Shown one piece after another: positions 56,103 through 64,000 of a stretch of DNA of 64,000 bases. Origin of the DNA: Streptomyces sp. Isolate_45. Its GTDB lineage: Bacteria; Actinomycetota; Actinomycetes; Streptomycetales; Streptomycetaceae. The DNA lies in the NCBI RefSeq assembly GCF_024721315.2, contig NZ_JANFAK020000030.1:1-64000 (forward strand), written 5' to 3'. The notes beneath the pieces were generated by a model that saw only the letters and a program-made list of their open reading frames with translations, made no database searches and was not told where the DNA came from. Made by a program: the position numbers and the translations under genes. Position 1 is the first letter of the stretch; each line of letters opens with the position of its first letter.

Positions 56103-57301
56103 TTCAAGAAGTCCGGGACGTCCAGCTCCTCGGCCGGGCTGTCCTGGTACGGACGGGCCGTCGGGACCTGCGGCGCGGGCGGCGCCGCCTCGACCGGGAC
56201 CTCCACCGGAGCCGGGGGCTCCTCACGCGGGGTGACCGTACCGAGCCCGCCGAAGGCCGGACGGACCGGCTCGGGGGCGCGGACCGGCGCGGGGGCCGGC
56301 TCCTCGCGCTTGGTGGACGCGGCACCGATGACGTTGTCCCGGCGGGCCGGGGGCTGTCCGCCGTCGAAGCCGGCGGCGATCACGGTGACGCGCACCTCGT
56401 CGCCGAGCGCGTCGTCGATGACGGCGCCGAAGATGATGTTCGCCTCGGGGTGCGCGGCCTCACTGACCAGCTGCGCGGCCTCGTTGATCTCGAAGAGACC
56501 GAGGTCCGAGCCGCCGGAGATGGAGAGCAGCACGCCGCGGGCGCCGTCGATGGACGCCTCCAGCAGCGGCGAGGAGATCGCCATCTCGGCGGCGGCCACC
56601 GCGCGGTCGTCGCCGCGGGCCGAGCCGATGCCCATGAGGGCCGAGCCCGCCTCGGACATCACGGACTTGACGTCCGCGAAGTCGAGGTTGATCAGACCCG
56701 GGGTGGTGATCAGGTCGGTGATGCCCTGGACGCCCGACAGGAGGACCTGGTCGGCCGACTTGAAGGCGTCGAGGACGCTGACCTGGCGGTCCGAGATGGA
56801 CAGCAGGCGGTCGTTGGGGATGACGATGAGGGTGTCGACCTCTTCGCGGAGTTCGGCGATGCCGTCCTCCGCCTGGTTCGCGCGGCGCCGGCCCTCGAAG
56901 GTGAACGGTCGGGTGACCACACCGATCGTCAGGGCGCCCAGCGAGCGCGCGATGTTGGCGACGACGGGTGCGCCACCGGTTCCGGTGCCGCCGCCCTCAC
57001 CGGCGGTGACGAAGACCATGTCGGCCCCCTTGAGGACCTCCTCGATCTCCTCGCGGTGGTCCTCTGCCGCCTTGCGACCGACGGCCGGGTTGGCTCCGGC
57101 GCCGAGGCCCCGGGTGAGTTCGCGGCCGACGTCGAGCTTGACGTCGGCGTCGCTCATCAACAGCGCCTGGGCGTCCGTGTTGATGGCGATGAACTCGACG
57201 CCCTTGAGACCGACCTCGATCATTCGGTTGATGGCATTGACACCACCGCCGCCGACACCGATGACCTTGATGACTGCGAGGTAGTTCTGCGGTGCTGCCA
57301 C
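56099..57301 (-). CDS. ftsZ: Cell division protein FtsZ
   Basis: 400 aa tubulin-like GTPase. GTP-binding [14 protein letters not shown], the tubulin signature [12 protein letters not shown], and the synergy loop region [12 protein letters not shown] are intact. A Pro-rich linker (about 320-390) leads to the C-terminal peptide ELDVPDFLK that binds SepF and FtsW. Start GTG 57301, GAGAGG at 8 nt. The 279-bp upstream region probably carries several promoters (three are known in S. coelicolor, one sporulation-specific). Confidence 0.98.
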   Translation of the reverse strand: MAAPQNYLAVIKVIGVGGGGVNAINRMIEVGLKGVEFIAINTDAQALLMSDADVKLDVGRELTRGLGAGANPAVGRKAAEDHREEIEEVLKGADMVFVTAGEGGGTGTGGAPVVANIARSLGALTIGVVTRPFTFEGRRRANQAEDGIAELREEVDTLIVIPNDRLLSISDRQVSVLDAFKSADQVLLSGVQGITDLITTPGLINLDFADVKSVMSEAGSALMGIGSARGDDRAVAAAEMAISSPLLEASIDGARGVLLSISGGSDLGLFEINEAAQLVSEAAHPEANIIFGAVIDDALGDEVRVTVIAAGFDGGQPPARRDNVIGAASTKREEPAPAPVRAPEPVRPAFGGLGTVTPREEPPAPVEVPVEAAPPAPQVPTARPYQDSPAEELDVPDFLK

Positions 57302-57430
57302 GTCGAAGGCCTCTCGCCTCGAGTTACGTGTCGCCGCCTCGCGGGCCTGCGTTGCGACGACTGATGCCGAAATTGGGACGGTCCGTACGCGCCGACCCGA
57401 ACCCTCACCCTGAAGTTTAGGGTTAGGGGT

Positions 57431-57499
57431 GTGTCTGTTCCTTGGACTCTTCCGAACAGGACACTAAGTCGACAAGTAGCGCGTGTTCAACGAACACGC
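57431..57499 (-). promoter_or_regulatory. Regulatory region between ftsQ and ftsZ
   Basis: Within the 279-bp spacer (57302-57580): a perfect 8-bp palindrome gcgtgttc-aac-gaacacgc at 57481-57499 about 80 nt after ftsQ, and two GACAC cores facing each other, gtgtc at 57431-57435 and gacac at 57460-57464. This is where ftsZ promoters map in S. coelicolor; GACAC is the WhiA/WhiB core. An AT-rich patch (tttttcttttcaccctatgt) lies at about 57511-57530. Confidence 0.5.
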
Positions 57500-57580
57500 C
57501 GAACCTCCCGTTTTTCTTTTCACCCTATGTGATCACCCGTATCGGTGGCCAACCAGGGTGCGTCGCTGTTCGACTCGACG

Positions 57581-58408
57581 TCAACTCCCGGACACCGCTG
57601 GGGCGGTGGGAACGCTGACGTCGAAGTGAACAGCCTTGGGAGCGGCTTTGAGCAAGGCGGTCAACGCCCGGCCCTTCGCCTCACCCAGTTCGCCGCTCCC
57701 CCACACGACCGTTCGCCCCTTGGTGAGCTCCAGTACGACCGAATCGTACGACCGCACCTTGACCTGCACGGTCTGCGCCGCGATGGCCTCGGGGAGGCCG
57801 CCCGCGATGCCCACCGCCTCGTTCAGGAGCCGCTGCTCGTCGAAGCGGCGGGCGCTCGGGGACCGCGCCGCGTCCAATTCGAGGACCGGAACACCCGCGG
57901 GTGGTTTCGCGACCGTGTCGAATCGCACACCCGATGCGTCCACTTCGACGAACTCCGCGTCCTTCTTGATGAGCAGGACGGGTTTGCGTTCCGTCACTTT
58001 CAGCCCGATTCCGTGCGGCCAGGAGCGCTCCACATCGACCGAATCGATGCGGGGCAGCTTGGCGCGCACCCGCTGCGCGATCTCGTCGGTGTCGATGCCC
58101 ACCATGGGTGCGCCGACGGGCACGGCCGCGGCGGTGAGGACCTGCTCGGGGGTGAGCACCTCGGTGCCGGCGGCCGTGACCTTCTCGACGCGGAGCCAGG
58201 AGGAGCCGTAGAGCACCCAGGTGCCGGCCGCAGCGAGGAGCACCGCGGCGGCGAGGGAGACCAGGACGGGGACCCGGCGCGAACGACCGCCACCGGGGCC
58301 CCGCGGGCCGGTCCTCTTCGACGACTTGGGGGGCTTGGGGGGCTTGGGCGAACCGGGGCCCCTGCCCTTGCGGGCGGCCCCACGCTGTGCGGTCGTCGCT
58401 CCGGCCAC
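57581..58408 (-). CDS. ftsQ: Cell division protein FtsQ/DivIB
   Basis: 275 aa from GTG 58408 with AGGAGG at 7 nt. A basic Pro/Lys-rich cytoplasmic head (residues 1-45), one helix VPVLVSLAAAVLLAAAGTWV, a POTRA domain (LRVEKVTAAGTEVLTPEQVL, VDVERSWPHGIGLKVTERKP) and the FtsQ beta domain follow. Divisome protein linking FtsB/FtsL to the septal synthases. Lies between murG (31 bp) and ftsZ. Confidence 0.96.
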   Translation of the reverse strand: MAGATTAQRGAARKGRGPGSPKPPKPPKSSKRTGPRGPGGGRSRRVPVLVSLAAAVLLAAAGTWVLYGSSWLRVEKVTAAGTEVLTPEQVLTAAAVPVGAPMVGIDTDEIAQRVRAKLPRIDSVDVERSWPHGIGLKVTERKPVLLIKKDAEFVEVDASGVRFDTVAKPPAGVPVLELDAARSPSARRFDEQRLLNEAVGIAGGLPEAIAAQTVQVKVRSYDSVVLELTKGRTVVWGSGELGEAKGRALTALLKAAPKAVHFDVSVPTAPAVSGS

Positions 58409-58439
58409 TCCTGTGCCTCCTGGTCTGTGCGTTCCCCGC

Positions 58440-59534
58440 TCAGCGGGCTCTGCGTGCGGCGATCGCCTCGTGGACCAGACCGACGAGCAGGTCGTCGGCG
58501 TCCCGGCGGCCGAACTCGGCGGCGGCGCGGGACATCTCGTAGAGGCGGTGCGGGTCGGACAGCACCGGCAGCACCTGGCCGAGCACCCACTCGGGCGTCA
58601 GCTCCGCGTCGTCCACCAGGAGACCGCCACCGGCCTTGACCACCGGCTGGGCGTTGAGCCGCTGTTCGCCGTTGCCGATGGGCAGCGGTACGTAGGCGGC
58701 CGGCAGTCCGACGGCGGAGAGTTCGGCGACGGTCATCGCGCCCGCGCGGCACAGCATCATGTCGGCGGCGGCGTACGCGAGGTCCATCCGGTCCACGTAC
58801 GGTACCGGCACATACGGCGGCATCCCGGGCATGTTGTCGACACGCGGCAGTTCGTTCTTCGGTCCGACCGCGTGGAGGATCTGGATCCCGGAGCGCTGGA
58901 GGGTCGGCGCGATCTGCTGGATGGTCTCGTTGAGTCGGCGGGCGCCCTGCGAGCCGCCGGAGACCAGCAGCGTCGGCAGGTTGGGGTCCAGGCCGAAGGC
59001 GGCTCGCGCCTCGGGGCGGACGGCGGACCGGTCCAGGGTCGAGATCGACCGGCGCAGCGGGATGCCCACGTAGCGGGCACCGCGCAGCTTGCTGTCCGGG
59101 GTGGACACGGCGACGGCGTGGGCGTACCGGGAGCCGATCTTGTTGGCCAGTCCGGGCCGGGCGTTGGCCTCGTGGACGATGATCGGCACCCCGAGCCGCT
59201 TGGCGGCGAGGTAGCCGGGCAGCGCCACGTACCCGCCGAAGCCGACGACGCAGTCGGCCTTGGTGCGTACGAGGATCTCCTCGGCCGCCTTGATGGTGCC
59301 GCGCAGCCGTCCGGGGACGGTGATCAGCTCGGGCGTGGGCTTGCGGGGCAGCGGTACGGCGGGGATGAGACCCAGCTCGTAGCCGCGCTCCGGCACCAGG
59401 CGGGTTTCGAGTCCGCGTTCCGTGCCGAGGGCGGTGATGCCCACGGTCGGGTCCTGCCTGCGCAGGGCGTCCGCGAGGGCGAGCGCCGGCTCGATGTGGC
59501 CGGCGGTCCCCCCACCGGCGAGTACGACATGCAC
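58440..59534 (-). CDS. murG: UDP-GlcNAc:lipid I N-acetylglucosaminyltransferase
   Basis: 364 aa GT28 enzyme making lipid II on the inner membrane face. G-loops [20 protein letters not shown] and [38 protein letters not shown] and [13 protein letters not shown] are intact. GTG 59534 starts it, 6 nt after ftsW stops. Substrate lipid I comes from MraY encoded upstream. Confidence 0.97.
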   Translation of the reverse strand: MHVVLAGGGTAGHIEPALALADALRRQDPTVGITALGTERGLETRLVPERGYELGLIPAVPLPRKPTPELITVPGRLRGTIKAAEEILVRTKADCVVGFGGYVALPGYLAAKRLGVPIIVHEANARPGLANKIGSRYAHAVAVSTPDSKLRGARYVGIPLRRSISTLDRSAVRPEARAAFGLDPNLPTLLVSGGSQGARRLNETIQQIAPTLQRSGIQILHAVGPKNELPRVDNMPGMPPYVPVPYVDRMDLAYAAADMMLCRAGAMTVAELSAVGLPAAYVPLPIGNGEQRLNAQPVVKAGGGLLVDDAELTPEWVLGQVLPVLSDPHRLYEMSRAAAEFGRRDADDLLVGLVHEAIAARRAR

Positions 59535-59540
59535 CGAAAT

Positions 59541-60902
59541 TCACCGCTCTCCGGACGGACGCTTCTTGACGCGCCGTCTCATCGACTTCCATATCGGCCC
59601 GCGCCGCTTCCAGCCGGACTTCGGCTGCCGCATCGCGAGCGCCGCACGCGCCGCCGGTTCCTCCCGCGCGAACGCGATGAGCAGTCCGACCGCGAACATC
59701 GTCGGCAGCAGGGCCGACCCTCCGTAGGAGAACAGCGGGAGCGGGACCCCGGCGATCGGCAGCAGACCGAGCACCGCACCGATGTTGATCACGGCCTGCG
59801 CCGTGATCCACGTGGTCACGCCTCCCGCGGCATACCGTACGAAGGAGTCCTCCGTGCGTCCGGCCACGCGGATACCCGCATAGCCTAGGGCCGCGAAGAG
59901 GGCGAGCACCGACAGCGTCCCTGCCAGCCCCAGTTCCTCGCCGGTGATGGCGAAGATGAAGTCCGTGTGCGCTTCGGGCAGTTGCCCCCATTTTTCCACA
60001 CTGGCGCCCAGGCCGGATCCGAACCATCCGCCGGACGCGAGGGCGTAGATGCCGTGTACGGCCTGCCAGCAAAGGTCGTTCTTGCCCGGTTCTGTCGCGC
60101 CGAGGCAGGCGAGCCGGTCCATGCGGTGCGGGCTGGTCTTGATGAGGAGTGCGACGATCACACCCGCGAAGGCGAGCACGCCGACGAACATCCGGGTGGG
60201 CGCTCCGGCGAGCCAGAGCAGGCCGAAGAGGATGGCTCCGAGGATCATCGCGGTGCCCATGTCCCCGCCGAGCATGATCAGTCCGAGCAGCAGGAAGGCC
60301 ACCGGGACCAGCGGCACCAGCAGGTGCTTCCACTGGCTCAGCAGCTCCTTGTCGCCCTTGCGGGCCAGCAGGTCGGCGCCCCACAGGATCAGTGCGAGCT
60401 TGCCGAACTCACTGGGCTGGAGCATGAACGGACCGCCGAGGGAGATCCAGTTCTGGTTGCCGTTGATCGCCACCCCTATCCCGGGGACCTGGACCAGGAC
60501 CATCAGGAACAGGGTTCCGGCGAGTACGGGGTAGGACAGCGCCCGGTGCAGCCGTACGGGCATCCGGGAGGCGGCCAGCATCAGGACGGCGCCGATGAGG
60601 GCCGCCAGGAACTGCTTCTTGAAGAAGTAGGCGTCGCCCAGGCCCAGCTGGAGCGCCTTGATCATCGACGCCGAGTAGACCATCACCAGGCCGAGCACGG
60701 TGATGAGCAGCGAGCTGCCGAGGATCAGGTAGTAGGCGGTGAGCGGGCGGTCCCAGGCCTTGCGCAACTGCTGTTGCGCGCGCCGGACGCGGGCGAGCGG
60801 CCCGCGTCCGGCGGGCCGCTTGGCGCCGGTCGCCGGGCGGGCCCGGCCCCGCGCCCTGACGGCTGTCGGCCGCCTCCCCGGCAGCATCTGCTTGGCCGGC
60901 AT
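59541..60902 (-). CDS. ftsW: SEDS peptidoglycan polymerase FtsW
   Basis: 453 aa. A 50-residue basic cytoplasmic head (GRRPTAVRARGRARPATGAK), ten membrane helices and a basic tail (SGWKRRGPIWKSMRRRVKKR). SEDS signatures are YSASMIKALQ, ISLGGPFMLQPSEFGKLAL (catalytic region near the Asp-bearing loop), EAHTDFIFAITGEELG and GVPLPLFSYGGSALLPT. Polymerises lipid II at the septum with a class b PBP. It starts 69 bp after murD, the largest gap in this stretch, and WhiA sites are known near ftsW in other species. Confidence 0.96.
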   Translation of the reverse strand: MPAKQMLPGRRPTAVRARGRARPATGAKRPAGRGPLARVRRAQQQLRKAWDRPLTAYYLILGSSLLITVLGLVMVYSASMIKALQLGLGDAYFFKKQFLAALIGAVLMLAASRMPVRLHRALSYPVLAGTLFLMVLVQVPGIGVAINGNQNWISLGGPFMLQPSEFGKLALILWGADLLARKGDKELLSQWKHLLVPLVPVAFLLLGLIMLGGDMGTAMILGAILFGLLWLAGAPTRMFVGVLAFAGVIVALLIKTSPHRMDRLACLGATEPGKNDLCWQAVHGIYALASGGWFGSGLGASVEKWGQLPEAHTDFIFAITGEELGLAGTLSVLALFAALGYAGIRVAGRTEDSFVRYAAGGVTTWITAQAVINIGAVLGLLPIAGVPLPLFSYGGSALLPTMFAVGLLIAFAREEPAARAALAMRQPKSGWKRRGPIWKSMRRRVKKRPSGER

Positions 60903-60971
60903 CTGTGATCTTCCCCTCCACTCGTGCGAGGCGAGCAGCCGGGTCGGGGAGGGAACCTGCCCTGGATCGAC

Positions 60972-62399
60972 CTAGGCGCTCTCGGCGGCCAGTTCGCGCA
61001 CCGCGTCGGCGAACGCGTCCCCACGCTTGTTGTAGTTCGCGAACATGTCCATGGAGGCGCATGCCGGCGCCAGCAGGACCGTGTCGCCGGGTCGGGCGAG
61101 CCGGGCGGCTTCCCTGACCGCCGCGAGCATCGCCCCAGTGTCGGTCCGGTCGAGGTCGGTCACCGGGACCTCGGGGGCGTGTCGCGCCAGCGCGTCGGCG
61201 ATGAGCGCCCGGTCGGCGCCGATCAGCACCACGGCGCGCAGCCGCTTCGCGGACTTCTGGACGAGCTCGTCGAAGGTGGCGCCCTTGGCGAGGCCGCCGG
61301 CGATCCACACGACGGGTTCGAAGGCGGCCAGGGAGGCCTCCGCCGCGTGGGTGTTGGTGGCCTTGGAGTCGTCGACGTAGGTCACCTCGGCGACCTCGGC
61401 GACGTGGGCGACGCGGTGGGCGTCGGGGCGGAAGTCGCGCAGTCCGTCGCGCACCGCGCGGGGCTCGACGCCGAAGGCGCGGGCCAGGGCCGCGGCGGCG
61501 AGGGCGTTGGCGATGTTGTGCGGGGCGGGCGGGTTGACGTCCTCGACCTGGGCGAGTTCCTGCGCGTTCTTCTGCCGGTTCTCGACGAAGGCGCGGTCGA
61601 CGAGGATGCCGTCGACGACGCCGAGCATGGAGGGGCCGGGGGCGCCGAGGGTGAAGCCGATGGCCCGGCAGCCCTCTTCGACGTCGGCCTCGACGACGAG
61701 GTCCTCGGTGGCCTTGTCGGCGACGTTGTAGACGCAGGCGACGGTGTTGCCCTCGTAGACGCGGCCCTTGTCGGCGGCGTACGCCTCCATGGAGCCGTGC
61801 CAGTCGAGGTGGTCGGGGGCCAGGTTGAGGACGGCCGCGGAGTGGGCGCGCACGGAGGGCGCCCAGTGCAGCTGGTAGCTGGAGAGCTCGACGGCGAGGA
61901 CGTCGTACGTCTCGTCGCCGGTCACCACGTCGATGATCGGCGTGCCGATGTTGCCGACGGCCGCGGTCCGCAGACCGGCGGCGCGCAGGATCGACGCGAG
62001 CATCTGGGTGGTGGTGGTCTTGCCGTTGGTGCCGGTGATGGCGAGCCAGGGGGCGGCGTTCTCGCCGCGCAGTTGCCAGGCGATCTCCACGTCGCCGACG
62101 ACGTCGACGCCGGCTTCGGCGGCGGCCGCGAAGAGCGGGCTGTCGGGCTTCCAGCCGGGCGACGTGACGACCAGGTCGGTCCCGCCGGGCAGGTGCTCCG
62201 CGTCGCCGAGGCGTACGGAGATCCCCGCGGCCTCCAGCTCCGCCGCGCGGGCGCGGTGGCCCTCGCTGTCGCCGCCGTCGACGACGGTCACCGAAGCGCC
62301 GAGGCCGGCCAGGGCGCGGGCGGCACTGATGCCGCTCACGCCGAGGCCGGCGACGGTGATGTTCTTGCCGTGCCAGGAGGTCACTTTTCGGCTGCCCAT
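60972..62399 (-). CDS. murD: UDP-MurNAc-L-alanine:D-glutamate ligase
   Basis: 475 aa from ATG 62399, or 470 from GTG 62384 which overlaps the mraY stop in the GTGA pattern used throughout this cluster. ATP-grasping Mur-ligase fold: N-terminal UDP-binding KNITVAGLGVSGISAARAL, P-loop AITGTNGKTTTTQ, ELSSYQLHWAP, LNLAPDHLDWHGS and YVDDSKATNTHAAEAS. Adds D-Glu to UDP-MurNAc-L-Ala in the cytoplasm. Confidence 0.97.
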   Translation of the reverse strand: MGSRKVTSWHGKNITVAGLGVSGISAARALAGLGASVTVVDGGDSEGHRARAAELEAAGISVRLGDAEHLPGGTDLVVTSPGWKPDSPLFAAAAEAGVDVVGDVEIAWQLRGENAAPWLAITGTNGKTTTTQMLASILRAAGLRTAAVGNIGTPIIDVVTGDETYDVLAVELSSYQLHWAPSVRAHSAAVLNLAPDHLDWHGSMEAYAADKGRVYEGNTVACVYNVADKATEDLVVEADVEEGCRAIGFTLGAPGPSMLGVVDGILVDRAFVENRQKNAQELAQVEDVNPPAPHNIANALAAAALARAFGVEPRAVRDGLRDFRPDAHRVAHVAEVAEVTYVDDSKATNTHAAEASLAAFEPVVWIAGGLAKGATFDELVQKSAKRLRAVVLIGADRALIADALARHAPEVPVTDLDRTDTGAMLAAVREAARLARPGDTVLLAPACASMDMFANYNKRGDAFADAVRELAAESA

Positions 62400-63451
62400 C
62401 CCGCGTAGAAGAGACCGAGACCCACGATCACGCACATGCCCTGGATGATCCAGAACCGGACCACGACGAGGACTTCGGACCAGCCCTTGAGTTCGAAGTG
62501 GTGTTGGAGCGGCGCCATCCGGAAGACCCGCTTGCCGGTCATCTTGAAGGAGCCGACCTGGATGACGACCGACATCGTGATGAGCACGAAGAGGCCGCCG
62601 AGGAGCGCCATCAGGAACTCCGTGCGGGAGCAGATGGCGAGACCCGCGAGCGCGCCGCCGAGGGCGAGGGAACCGGTGTCGCCCATGAAGATCTTGGCGG
62701 GCGAGGTGTTCCACCACAGGAAGCCGAAGCAGGCACCCATCAGGGCGGACGCCACGACGGCCAGATCGAGCGGGTCACGGACCTCGAAACAGGCGTTCGG
62801 GTTGGTCAGGGTCTGCGCGTTGGCGCAGGACTCCTGGAACTGCCAGACACCGATGAAGGTGTAGGCACCGAAGACCATCACCGCGGCGCCGGTGGCCAGG
62901 CCGTCCAGACCGTCGGTCAGGTTCACGCCGTTGGACATGGCCAGGATCATGAACAGCGCCCAGACCACGAACAGCACCGGGCCGATAGACCAGCCGAAGT
63001 CCGTGACGAACGACAGCTTCATGGAGGCCGGGGCGAGTCCGCGGGAGTCCTTGAACTGGAGCGCGAGCACCGCGAAGGCGATGCCGACGATCAGCTGTCC
63101 GGACATCTTCGCCTTGGCCCGGAGGCCCAGCGAGCGCCGCTTGACGATCTTGATGTAGTCGTCGAGGTAACCGACCAGGCCCATTCCCGCCATCAGGAAC
63201 AGGACGAGCAGACCCGAGAAGGTCGGCTCGCTTCCGGTGATCACCTTGGTCAGGGCGTACGCGACGAGCGTCGCCAGGATGAAGGAGATGCCGCCCATGG
63301 TGGGCGTGCCCTTCTTCCCGGCGTGCCCGCGCGGGCCGTCGTCGCGGATGAACTGGCCGTAGCCCTTGCGGGCCAGCAGCTTGATCAGCAGCGGGGTTCC
63401 CACGAGGGTGAGGAAAAGGCCGATGACTCCGGCGAACAGGATCTGCCTCAT
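62381..63451 (-). CDS. mraY: Phospho-MurNAc-pentapeptide transferase (lipid I synthase)
   Basis: 356 aa, ten membrane helices. GTPTMGGISFI, LVGYLDDYIKIVKRRSLG (DD motif), MSNGVNLTDGLDGLA (Asp), FMGDTGSLALGG and RMAPLQHHFELKGW (HHH region) are the catalytic and uridine-binding motifs. Transfers phospho-MurNAc-pentapeptide to undecaprenyl phosphate. ATG 63451 overlaps the murF stop by 4 nt. Confidence 0.98.
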   Translation of the reverse strand: MRQILFAGVIGLFLTLVGTPLLIKLLARKGYGQFIRDDGPRGHAGKKGTPTMGGISFILATLVAYALTKVITGSEPTFSGLLVLFLMAGMGLVGYLDDYIKIVKRRSLGLRAKAKMSGQLIVGIAFAVLALQFKDSRGLAPASMKLSFVTDFGWSIGPVLFVVWALFMILAMSNGVNLTDGLDGLATGAAVMVFGAYTFIGVWQFQESCANAQTLTNPNACFEVRDPLDLAVVASALMGACFGFLWWNTSPAKIFMGDTGSLALGGALAGLAICSRTEFLMALLGGLFVLITMSVVIQVGSFKMTGKRVFRMAPLQHHFELKGWSEVLVVVRFWIIQGMCVIVGLGLFYAGWAAEK

Positions 63452-63999
63452 CGGCCGGCGACCTCGCCCTCGCGCTCCAGCAACGCCAGCGCGACCCGCT
63501 CCAGGCCGACCGACCTGGAAGCCTTCACCAGCACGACGTCCCCCGGGCGCAACTCACTGCGCAACAAGTCGACCGCCGCCTGCGCGTCGGACACGAGCAC
63601 CGACTCCTCACCCCACGAACCCTCGTTATATGCGCCCAGTTGCAGCCAGGACGCTTCCCTGCCCCCGACTGCTACGAGCTTGCTCACGTTGAGCCGGACG
63701 GCAAGCCGTCCTACCGCGTCGTGCTCGGCCAACGCCTCGTCACCGAGTTCGGCCATGGGGCCGAGCACTGCCCACGTACGTCCCCCGTTGGCCCGGGCGC
63801 CGCCGCCCATCGCGGCGAGTGCGCGCAGGGCGGCCCGCATGGATTCGGGGTTCGCGTTGTAGGCGTCGTTGACGATCGTCACGCCGTCCGCACGCTCGGT
63901 GACCTCCATCCGCCACCGGGACAGCGTGCCCGCTCCGGAGAGCGCGGTGGCGATCTCCTCGACGGACATGCCCAGTACATGGGCGACGGCGGCCGCGGC
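63448..63999 (-). CDS. murF: UDP-MurNAc-tripeptide:D-Ala-D-Ala ligase, 3' part
   Basis: The frame runs off the window edge, so only the last 183 codons are seen: the end of the central ATPase domain and the C-terminal domain, with GVTIVNDAYNANPESMRAAL, WAVLGPMAELGDEALAEHDA and VLVKASRSVGLERV typical of MurF. Adds D-Ala-D-Ala to complete the pentapeptide. The internal ATG at 63969 is not the start, because the preceding residues (AAAVAHVLGM) read on in frame. Confidence 0.93.
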   Translation of the reverse strand, partial: AAAAVAHVLGMSVEEIATALSGAGTLSRWRMEVTERADGVTIVNDAYNANPESMRAALRALAAMGGGARANGGRTWAVLGPMAELGDEALAEHDAVGRLAVRLNVSKLVAVGGREASWLQLGAYNEGSWGEESVLVSDAQAAVDLLRSELRPGDVVLVKASRSVGLERVALALLEREGEVAGR

Positions 64000-64000
64000 G

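Overview
The window is a stretch of high-GC actinobacterial chromosome, almost certainly from Streptomyces. The evidence is the very high GC with G/C at third codon positions, frequent GTG starts, long runs of 4-nt ATGA/GTGA gene overlaps, TANNNT-N7-start leaderless promoters, a PriA-type HisA, a TrpM small protein and the gene order hisD-hisF / trpE / trpCMBA / dnaE / phoD / lspA / ileS / divIVA-sepF-ftsZ-ftsQ-murG-ftsW-murD-mraY-murF. This order matches, as I recall it, the SCO2028-SCO2088 region of the S. coelicolor core. No tRNA, rRNA, insertion sequence, prophage or CRISPR array was seen.

Layout. (1) 1-6.7 kb, plus strand: six translationally coupled genes, namely three ADP-ribosylglycohydrolase paralogues (the first cut by the window edge and motif-degenerate), a ribokinase-like PfkB kinase, a CaiB/BaiF CoA transferase and a CitE-like lyase. 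This is the least understood operon here. (2) 6.8-15.9 kb, minus: lgt, a membrane-anchored DsbA-like protein, trpA-trpB-trpM-trpC, a DUF2752 membrane protein, then the hisI-trpE unit with two small Trp-associated membrane proteins. (3) 16-24.2 kb: a TIGR03085 protein, a 544-bp intergenic region with G-rich repeats and a 23-bp inverted repeat, an MFS exporter under a near-perfect DasR-type operator, and hisD-C-B-(small membrane protein)-H-priA-ridA-F. (4) 24.3-31.6 kb: a beta-helix-like membrane protein, a Lon N-domain protein, YbaK, a membrane protein, an ABC exporter, an NYN-domain protein and a 55-aa protein. (5) 31.7-45 kb: dnaE, a DUF2252 kinase-like protein, a second DsbA-like protein, phoD with a PHO box, a secreted M43-type metalloprotease, a dienelactone-hydrolase-like protein, an MscS channel and a Na+/H+ antiporter. 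(6) 45-64 kb: GNAT, rluD, lspA, a TraR/DksA protein with a histone-H1-like tail, T-box-controlled ileS, divIVA, yggT, sepF, yggS, pgeF, ftsZ, ftsQ, murG, ftsW, murD, mraY and partial murF.

How it fits together. Regions 2 and 3 make histidine and tryptophan; PriA probably serves both because no trpF is present. Region 6 is the division and cell-wall cluster: MurF, MraY and MurG build lipid II, FtsW polymerises it, FtsZ and SepF form the ring, FtsQ belongs to the divisome and DivIVA drives tip growth. lgt and lspA are the first two lipoprotein-processing steps. Regulatory sites readable directly are the ileS T-box with two mutually exclusive helices, a dre-like operator, a PHO box, GACAC repeats upstream of sepF and ftsZ, several leaderless promoters and about ten strong hairpin terminators.
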